From NCBI GenBank assembly GCA_003956705.1, contig QZCP01000357.1, positions 62,001 to 126,000 of the forward strand: a DNA stretch of 64,000 nt. Reading direction: 5' to 3'. The translations under genes were made by a program, and so were the position numbers. The notes below the pieces were generated by a model. It was not told the origin of the DNA. It worked only from the letters and a program-made list of their open reading frames with translations, and made no database searches. The first letter of the stretch is position 1. Each line of letters opens with the position of its first letter. The DNA comes from Brevipalpus yothersi. Taxonomy: Eukaryota; Arthropoda; Arachnida; Trombidiformes; Tenuipalpidae. Of the stretch, positions 26,963 through 38,484 are shown in pieces.

Positions 26963-28508
26963 AGAAATAAATATGTAGGTGGATACTTTGTTAAACATAC
27001 GAGTGGACACAACACGCATTGCGGGCTCTGGAAGCTTTATATTCGGTCGATCCTGTACAATATTAAATATTCTTTTCACAAACGAAAGGTAGACACGAAA
27101 ATCATTTTATCATTGCACACACACTCACACACACAAACATGGACGATAAGCGTGAATCATACAGACTATGTAATGCATCCCTCTATATTCATCATGGTCA
27201 AATGAAAAATAATTGGATGAGTTTGCACATCTCTTTTGTGGTCACTTAGACGAAGATATTGCAGTGTCATCAGTGATGAAAGATTTCACTTATGGTGGTA
27301 CAATAGCGGCTAAATTCAAAGATGATATGGATAAAAAGAGTATGAGAGATATTTCATCATGTGTGAGAGAGAGAGTGTGTGTACATACACACACATATAT
27401 GTGTACACCACAAAGTTCAGTTGATAGCTGCTTCGGGTACTTCTGGATAAATTCTTTTTCCTCTTTCTCTCTTTCCCTTTCATAAACCTCTTATTCCACC
27501 GAATTGATTCCCACCATAAACATGAGCTCCATCATCTAATTCGATTTCCACCAGCCTCAGTTCTAGGCTTTTTGATTCATCACCTCCACTACAACTTCTA
27601 TCTATACATGCGATGGTCCTGTGAACTAATCACAAAGCCAATCTTAGATGAAGCTGATCTTTTGAGCTTCTATCAGTGATTTTCTTCCTCATGGCATATA
27701 GAGCCCAATGGGCATGATTCGAAACAAATAATTCCACAGTGCCATGTTGACAGGGAGTATATTTTCCATGAATGGCATCGGTATGGAAGAACTCTCTTTC
27801 TCTCTGTCTTTCTCTCTGTGGATGATTCCAATTCTGATCAATAATAGAAATAGTATGTGATAATGTATGATAATGGATAGAACAAGTGAAGAAAGAAAAA
27901 GAGAATTTTGTCGCATCAATACATGTCTACATAAATATCGCTTACACGCGAAAATCTTGGGAATATAAGGATGAGCATGAAATTTTCATAACAATATTGG
28001 ATTCCAAGAAATTTGCCACTGATGAATCTATTGGGAGATCCATAGGAATAGAGTTAATACATTCGTTATCAAAAGAATAGCTTCAAGATAGATCAAACTT
28101 AAAACTTTTCATGCATAATTTGAATGATTTATTTGCCCATAGCCCATCAAGAATAGATCCTCTGTCAACAATTCATCACTTTATTCAAAAAATTTATACC
28201 CATGTATATCTTCTGGATAGCAATCCTTTTGAGGAGCCTCATGGTGAACTTATCTACACTTTTGTTTCCAACCTTACGGCAAACAATGTATTCAGCTAAT
28301 CCCAGAGAGAAACAAAAGACCAGATCAGATACAAACAAGCATTGAAGTGAGTTGAAAAATCTATCATAGCCTCAGGACAATAGCGAAAAATTCCATAAAA
28401 CCAATAAAAAAGCTGGAGGAAACCAAGAAGCAAGGCAATAAGAATAAACTCATACTACGAAAATATTCTTCGAGCTTACTTCCACTCACTTATTATTCCT
28501 TGGTAAAG

Positions 28509-28580
<72 letters not shown>

Positions 28581-31500
28581 GTAGAGAGGATCTCCTATGC
28601 TAAAGAGGTGGACTTCCTCTCACATACTCAGCCCAGTAGATAAAAAGTTGTGATCAATCTTCATCATTCGAATGACCTAGCGGCAGGTGATGTCCAAACG
28701 GGAATCGATATTCTAGAGAATGGCCGGAAATCTCTCACGCCAATCAGATGAAGTGAGAAAAATGTCACTAACAAGCCAGGATCACGCTATTAGTGAACCA
28801 ATTGAGCAAGAGTTTGTGGTTAAGCGATATTGATGATGGAAAAAAGTAATTCTGTTTCATTAACTTCTTCTATATTCAATTTTGAAAATGAATGAGATTA
28901 GCGAAGAGAGACTTTCTGTTAGGTGAGCAAGAGTGAATATTGATGTAATCTCGAACATTTTTGAACCCTGGAAGAGTTTGAAAGAGTATAGTTACAATAA
29001 TAATAAGTGAAACTCAGGATAACAAGGGAACGAGAACATTCTTCTTTTCATTCACATGAAAATTTTGCCAAGCAATATTGTTGAAAATAGAATTTCTATT
29101 TGAAACAGACTTTTCGATTTGTTCGACAAAATGGCTACTTTATTCCAAATTTTCCAATTCCTCAAGAGAATAGAAATTGAATTGTAGACTTGAAGTGAAA
29201 TACTTTCGAATAACTGGCTCAATTTTTTTCGTTCTCTCTCCAGCTTTCTATCCCTTTGCTACTTTTTCAAGGTTTTTTTCGATGAAATTCCATAAAAATT
29301 CTCTCAATTCTCATAATGGCTCGCACAAGGGGAGCTAAAGCACAATCATTGGCAAAAGATGAAACATCAAAGTTTCCCAAATTTACTCTTGAATTTTTTG
29401 ATTTCTGAAAGAGAATGATGAGAAAATAGATCTAAAGCCTATGATTTGCTGTATTTTACATTGAAAATTTTCTCTTTCTTTCTCTCTTGTTATTGGAAAC
29501 ATAAAGCTTTTCATGGAATCTGGGGACCCCTTGAGCACATTCTACTTTGAATTTCCATGAAATAGTCATGAAATTGTTTACACTGCAAACATTGAGTGAA
29601 AATTAGTAGAATTTTGTGGCCATAATTTTGAGTTGTTTTTTCATTTTTCTTCTCTTTTTCTCCAGAAACAAGTCATATAAATATATGCAAAATTTTATTG
29701 ATTTTGTATTGAAAAAGCAAGCAACGAAAAAAAAGCAAAAGAGTTGGTCTAAGCTGGGGATATGTGGGATCCTATTCACGCATACTTATTGGGTGATAGC
29801 ATACTATGGATAAATTCTCAGGTGAGAAGAAATAGATCACAGGAACCCAAAATTAAATTATCAAGGAATATCAACGAACCCTTATCGTGAGCCACCATGC
29901 AAATGATGAATATATTCACCAAAAAGAAGAACAATACTCTTTTCATGCTCGTTTTGGAGTGTTAAAATACTCAAAGAATAAGAATAAGGAATAAAGAACA
30001 ATGAAGAGAAAGAATTTTGTTAACAATAAGGTTTAGCAAATTCACGAAGCGTGGCTGTTTAAGCCTCAAATGAACGCTAAGTCTTCACAATGTATCTTGG
30101 AGCTAAAAAAGATTGGAAAACTTATCTCAAAAAACATCTTGACACCAGAAAAATAAGCTAAAGTGTTGAAGAATTCTACTTGTGTTAAGCTTTTTTGGCA
30201 AAAAAATTGAACCCAATTGTCGAAAATTTAAATGAATTTGAATGCCAGAATTAGAAAAGCTCAATTTTTTTGCATTATGATCAATCCATCGATACTGATG
30301 GGCGAAAAAGCACCGTAAAATCTATCAAAAACTCCACAGCTACAGGTAAAAATGATAATATTTATGATATCAAGCCCTCATCATCATTCAACCTTGTAGC
30401 TCATGAAATAATGAAGAAGATGGAACATTCTTCCCTATCCTCATCTGGTAGATTTCGAAATTTTATTGATCTGTTTACCTTCATATAACCAACAAGCAAG
30501 CATCGTACATTTATATTCTGAAGCTTTCGTGATACTATTCGGTATTCTCTATGGGCTCCCCTGTCGTGCCTTGCTCGACTTTTGCCAGTCACATTCTATA
30601 CTATTATTCTTTTTCACTCAACTTTCTGATCTAATCTCTTCTTGTCTGTTGATCAGCAGCAAACTCTGCCACAGATCAGCCAAAGTGAATTGGATTACTG
30701 AACTACACTAGCCTTTCATCTATCTTCTCTCTTTCTTATTCTGAAAGCTACAGGAAAAACAAGCAATATCTGGATAAAGAGTAAAAAATTTATCAAAGCT
30801 AAAGAATTTTGAATTCCAATTGAACTTGTCGAGATGCTTCTGGTGCGAAAAGAAAACAATTGCCAGTAGAACGTTCTCTCAAGAGAAAATCATAAATATA
30901 ATATGCATAAGTTCATCATAAAATTCATTGTAAAAATGGATTTCATTCTAACATGAGCAATAATGAACAAGTAATCATTGAAAAACTTCATCGAATGATG
31001 TTTAAATAATATCCATCGCTGATTGTTGACCGAGGGAAGGGAATATTTCTAAAATTTTTAGACCCTAGATGAGTGAATTGCAGACTTTTCAGGAAGACTT
31101 CTCTAATTTTCTGACATCTCAAATATACTTTAAGGTGCATTCATTTCAATGTAGTTCATTATTACATTACGAGTAATCGAAAAAAAATCGATCGAATATT
31201 TTTAATTCTATGATAAAACTATCTCCTCCACTGATGGTGGCTTCCTTCGTGATTTAGTGAAGCTCAGGAACCAATAGAACAATATTTCTCCATGACTACT
31301 TTATTTGATCTCTTTCTCTTTCTCTTTCTATCTTTCTGTTGATCAGATTTTTCTATTTTATCATCAACCCAATCAGTCATAAACTCTTTGTGGAAGATCA
31401 ATCGATATCTGATTCCAACTGAGATGATGTGATACAGAAAAGCCTGCTGGTCAACATAAAAGTTTATCGGAAGAGAGTTTTTGTTGCCGCATTCAAACTC

Positions 31501-33017
31501 TATCTAATGAAATGAATAATCTTTTAAGAATTGAAATCTTGAATCATTTATTTGAATATTAATTTCAGCATGAAATGAGTCGCAAAGAATGAAATGCTAC
31601 TATGCTAAAAGATAGTATTCTTCCATTCATTGTTGTTGTTCATTATTATCAAAAATCCCACTCATTCACAATTTCAATCAGTTCAAGATACTTAAGAGAT
31701 GCAAGCTGGAAGAAAAACAAATCTGAGGATATATTTGGTGCTTTACAGTGATCCTTTGTGAAGAAAAATAGAGTAGAGTAAAGACATTGAAGCAGTTCTG
31801 GTGAGTTGAAAATTTCTGATCAATAAATTGGAATCCCAACGGAAGAATACTTCGTTGTAAATCGATTGAAAGGAGAACGAGAGAAAGAAAGAGATAAAAT
31901 AGAAAAAAAAATTTTATTGCTGCTTGTTAAGGTGAATAGAGGTGATCTCAAGAATCAAATGTGTATCTTTTTACTTCTCTTGTATCCTTCATCTTTCTAC
32001 TTAAATCGATACTCTCACAATCGAACATGCATGCTTTCCATGTAGGTGTGTGTATGTAGCATATATTGGAGAGCAATACTTGATCAAAAGTTGGTGAAAG
32101 GTTCAATTGAATTCAAGTAGACGAAAAAAAAATGCAAAGCACTTAAGGGGACACAATAAGATGTGGAAACCTTTGATTTTCTTCTACGGAAACTTTCATG
32201 TTACTCTTTTTCTTGGAAGAAAAGCCTCAATTCTAAGCATTTAAGATTCGAATATTGAAAAATGGCTCCATAATGGGATTGAGAATGAACAAATTCTCAT
32301 CACTAGCCCACTTATCTTGCATTGATATCTGAATACAGTAGTTGAGATTTTCTAAGAATTCCTTCAATTGAGTATACAGTGATTAAAAATTGATTCACAA
32401 ATTCATGGGATTTGATGTTCAGAGCCTAGAAGTTTGAAGCTCAGAATTCTTCACTAAAAATCCATCAAAATCAACCAGTAAAAATTTAAAATATCGATAC
32501 ACAGATCAGATAAAAGTTATCAGCCTCTGTTCAATTTTAAGCACTACTGGGAGAAATACTATTCCTCTTTGGAAGCTTCCGATTCAATATTTTTCAAGAA
32601 AATAGTAGTTCTACCAGACAATCACAGGAACTACATGAACTGAGGTCACTCAAAAGAAAATAAATTTTGACAAGTATCACCTTGCAGAGAGAGAACACAA
32701 GTTTGCCTGGTAAAGTTCACTTTCTGTAGGGAGAATTTTTCTTGACAGAATCGAGATTGATTGAGTGGATGAAGTATCATCAATTTTGAGCAGAGTTTTT
32801 TGGGTTTTTGTGGCATCCTATTTTCTCTCAACCAGTATGCGTCCTTGATTTATAATTTTCCTTGATTCCATTTAACACTGATGGACATTCGAAAAACGAG
32901 AGAAAAAAACATTCATTCTCTCAGAGTGCCAAAAAGTCGAAAAGTGATGTCTTATATCGATGATGAAAAGCGGAAGGGAGAGAAAGTTCTCATCTTGTGA
33001 ACCTGAAAAGAACAGAA

Positions 33018-33052
<35 letters not shown>

Positions 33053-33871
33053 ATTTCTTTCTCTTCTTCCTACGATATACTAGACCATAATGCCATGGCA
33101 AGTGAAGCTTGAATGATGATCCAAAGGCTTGAGAATTCTTTTTATTTTCTTCTCATACAGAATTCTTCCAGGAAAATACTTCTGGATTCTTTCCGTACCA
33201 TCAATACTCTTAACCTCATCATTGACCTTAACGTTGACCATAACCAAACTCAAAGAGCATCATCTGAAACATGTATCCGGCTTTCTTTTCATGATCCAAT
33301 GAAGGAAGGAAGAGGAAAAATATGGTAGAATGATAGTCAACTATGTGGGCTCATCTACATATGAAAATGATTATGTGTATATATCTCCATGAATTTCTCT
33401 TCACTCATTTTCGATGATCTTCTTTCATCAGCTTCCCTCACACGGTTGTCAGGATTACGTCTTACTTTGTGCATTTCATTATACATCTCATAGCCAATAA
33501 GGTGATCCCAGGTGAGGATAAATTCAAAATTTTCCCCGAACTTCTCAATATCTCTCAATCTCTCGAACTTTTAATATCACGATGATGTGATCATGCTACA
33601 ATGTGTAATGTCAATCCTTTTGATGGAATTTTTTCGATTGAACTTGCAACAACTATGACCACAATCATATAGTTGAGTTTATCCGATTTCAAAAATTTGC
33701 TCGTGTAGTTTTTTTCATTCACCCACAAAATCTTATACATACGGTTATTCAAATTATTCCAGCTCATCTATCAATTTTCATTTTATGCAAATTATATATA
33801 CTCATAACATCCACTCGAAAAGGTTGTAGAGAGATGAGATTATTTTGAAATTGAGAGGCATCAATTCTATT

Positions 33872-33955
<84 letters not shown>

Positions 33956-34863
33956 AGCCATAATTCATGATGAAAAGTAGATCTTTCAACATTTGATGAA
34001 GCAAAGGAAACTTGATAAGAAGAGTATATAGACACATATACACACACTTATTTTGTTGCTGAATTTTTGATCCCAAATGAAGAAGAAAGAAAGAAGGCTT
34101 TAGCAAATCATGAATGAGATAGTGGTAAGTGAAACTATTTTCACCACTTTTTATTCCTCTTTTCATCATCATCAGAAAAATTTTTCATCCTCTCTTTTTA
34201 TGGGAAGAATGTTTAATTCATCTTTCTCTCCTCCATTTTGGCTTGATCACTTAATGTTTTTACAAAACACAATAAATGGACCCTTTTCAGTGGATAATGA
34301 AAGACTTTTGTGAAAACAAAATATTTTATCTTTCGCCTATGTATTTTGAAAAATGATTCACCATTGTGAAACTGAAGATGAACTGATTTATCAAAGTATA
34401 AATTGTTTGTTGAACATATATGAATTGATTTATTCACATGGCTTAATATGTTCAGAGTCGAGGAATTTCATAAGAGAAAGGGAGAGAGAGAGAGACAAAT
34501 CTAGATCATCCATTGGACATGAAATAAATCGGATGTTGGCGTGGAAATGAGGCTTTCAATGATCAAAATAATTAAATAATGACCAGTTTTCGTGCTTGAC
34601 TAATGAAAATTATTGCATCTTTTGTTGTTGATCATATGATTGAGAGAGAGAGAGAGAGAACGAATTTTCCCAAAGAATCTTAGATCATGGAAAATTTTCG
34701 CCTGATCTACCAGAGACTCACAAGATGTCTGGGTGTATATGTGTGTCGCAGGGCACATAAGTCGTATAGTAACCGTTATATACCCGTAAAATAGAATATG
34801 ATGTCTCATGAGAACGTAGATATAATCATTTAGCTTTTCTTTTCTCATTTTCTATTTGGATGT

Positions 34864-34903
<40 letters not shown>

Positions 34904-36770
34904 TTCGATCTCTTCCTTTCAAGACCACTATTGTTCGAATGCTACTCAGACTCATTTATCTTTCTCTTTCACTTTTCTCAATCGGAAAAAGAAAGGCAAG
35001 CTACTTCACAATACGATCATGGAATCTGCTCTCTCTTTCTTTACTTCCGCCTGTGACCATAGAAGCCATTTTATCACATCACAAGCCGGTATTTTCTTCG
35101 ACAGGACAAATCAGAATAGCAAAAAAAGAGAGTTTGTGAAGATAGGAAAAAGAGTACATGTGACCTCATGATAATCTCGAAGGTCAAGGGGTAAAGGACA
35201 AGATTTTTCGAGAAAAATATCTGTTATTCTTTTCCATTCAGTAATATGAGTGGTGAAAAGAATATTCGATGGAATCATAATACAATAAAAACTGAATGTG
35301 TGATCAATACTGATGGGTTCCGATAGAAAGTTTTTCTATCTATATGATGGCTAACTTCAAGATGAATTCAAATCATGGATAGTCAAGATGATGATGGTTA
35401 TGATGATCGTCTTTGAATCCTTCTGAAAAAATTTAAGCTCCTTTAGAGTGCTCTCTCTCTCTCTCTCGTCCAATGGTGATAAGAAAAAAATTGAATGGCC
35501 ATGAGACGTTGTGTCTGAGCTGGAATCATATCTATATAATATGATTTCCGAGTTTGAGCTTCCTTTCATGTTTATGATCGATAATAGAATAAACAAGAAA
35601 TTTTGAGAGAGAGAAAATCAGCTCGAGAATAATGTTAATATGATATATGAAAGGAAACTCTTCCTAGAATCATGTGATGAAGAGTTCCAAGGCTGTTGAG
35701 TGACATTGAGACTCAAGAATTTGGAACAAAGTTGTTCATACTCTTCATGAGTATCAAGTGACAACGTTTATATATCTTGAATTGCAATAATGATGTATTT
35801 TTAGATAATAATTTGAAGAAATCGTCTGAGAAGTTCTCTCTTCGATATTCACTAGATGACGTGCATTGGATGCTTGAATTTTTATTCCTTCTCTCCATCT
35901 ATACTCTAGTAGTCAGTGAATGATTTTGTTCCTGGGAATACTTCTGATACTTGCATGCTGGAAGAGTATTTAGAAAAGTAGAGGGAAAGAACAAAGTTTT
36001 GATCATCTATCCTCGTCTACAGTCGAGTGAGTAGACTCTTAGATGATCATGAGAGAATTTCAAATTCTGAAATGAGCTCAATATCGATCTTGATTTTGAG
36101 ATTTTACATGTGAAACTCTATTTCCTGATCGGAAGAAGAAGAAAGTTGGAAAAGAAATTCGAAAGCCATGCATAGATGGATGAGCTATAAGATTAGGAAA
36201 ATTTTTCGATGATAACGATTGATGGAGGATACACGAAAGATTAATGAATTCAATTCGAAATGTGAAGATTCTGTGAATTTTTGTATTCGCTGAAGTTGCT
36301 ACTGAAATATTCGTGAGAACTCAAACTTGGAAAAATTGGGCCCATTTCTCACAATTGTGGTCACTCAATCAGTGATATGAGATAGAACTAGTTTGATCAG
36401 AGTATTCATGAGTTTTATTACTATATTCTTCATCAGATAAAACACTAGGGGAAGAAATCTGATCGATATTTTTTTTGAGTATATTGCTGAATAATCATCT
36501 CTTTTACTTCTTTTTCATGCCCACTCATTTTAATACTTCTCAGATAATCCAGCGAGTACATTTATATATCCAGATAAAGTGCTACAACAGCTCAACTCTT
36601 CTATCATCATATTTATTATTCTGAGCTATGGAATATAATACGTCTGGCTGACAATAATAAGATCGATACTAGCAGTGTATAGTAGTGCAACTATCTAGGT
36701 TTACCCTTTTAGCTCAGCATTCCCGGTGAGAGCACTTTTTCTTCACTCCTGGCATTCTTCTCCATTTGCT

Positions 36771-36849
<79 letters not shown>

Positions 36850-37750
36850 TTTTCTCTCTTTCCTCATTCAGAGATCTTTTTTCTACTCTACTCTACGGGA
36901 ATATTGGCCTTGATTGGGGCAGAGAATATATAACTTTGCCCATAGCTTACATCTTATATATTAGATGGAATAATTTGGGTGCCTAACAATTGCTTGAATC
37001 TCTTCGATATTCTTTGGATCCATGTTTTGGGCAAGAATAATTAGCTTTACTGGACTTACAAGATTGAAATACTGATGATGATGATAAATGTGATATGAAG
37101 TTATAAAAATCAACCTAAAGATAGTGAAGATAATGGGAATAATAGCCATGGTGAGGAAAAGAATATCAATTCAAGGATGCAAAAAATATGAGCACAAGCA
37201 CACATACACATAGGAAAAGAAAATGTTGTATGTCAAAATCGAATAGTCATCTTTAGTGATGTTCTTTCTCTCTCTCTCTCCGTTTTTTTCTTACTTATAT
37301 TCGAATCATTTCGTGTCCAAACGTCAACTAAAATGTGACGCTCAAGTGGATACGAATTGATGATTTGCTTGATATAGCATGATTTGCTGTTGACCCTCTA
37401 CTCTTCTCTTCTCTTCTCTCTCTCAGTATTTCACTGATTTTGCTTCTGTCCAAACCAGGATTCACAGCCATGAACCATCCTTTTTCGTGCTCTTTTACTC
37501 ATAACATCCATAAGCTGGTACCACTACTGGTACCATTACACTTGAAGCATTCGATAGCATACACATACATACACATTCACATACATAGGCTCACTTGACT
37601 TGGTAAATCGGATTAGACACGGCGATCTGACTCGATGGCATTTTTACATCGATCCATACAGCCCAGATTAACAGGACCACAATACTGAAGGCACGTCTAC
37701 TCTATGCCCTACAACATATATGTATCTTGTCTGATAAGCAATTTAGTGAT

Positions 37751-37816
<66 letters not shown>

Positions 37817-38432
37817 GAACTCGATATTAAGTTAATGAAGGATTGTTTCAAACACAAATTTGATATCACTTATATTGATATTCACAGATGAACGATTATG
37901 ATACAAAACTGGGCATTCTTGATTCAATCAATTATTGTCAAAAAAATGAAGAGATAGAAAATTCTTTGTCTATTTAGGATACAACAATTGATGATGATCA
38001 ACAGTAGCCTTCATGAAGACTGTGTGAAAAAAACATATACACAGCAGAAGATGAATGAAATTCCTAGTGTAACGGTAGAAGGTAGTAAGACTATCTTGAC
38101 AAACCGTTTGGAATACTGTGAGTGACAAGAGATGAAGATTTGTGGATTGGAGTAGAAGCCAACGAAATGAATGTGTAACAACACAGTTGTATGGGTAAAG
38201 TGAAATCAATCCTCACTAGACATGGAATGATACGGAAAGTAGATTCATTGGAGGCTTTACCATTTTCACTTTTATCTGTTTATGTGTGTGTGTATCTGAT
38301 TCACATTCTATGGAAGCCTCGTGATGACATCACATTTGTGCAAATATTAGCAAATTTATTCCTCGGTTGGATCAGAAAATTGGAATTTTTTTTTCTTCTC
38401 CATCATCATTTTCTGTATTGCATGGAGAGTAT

Positions 38433-38484
<52 letters not shown>
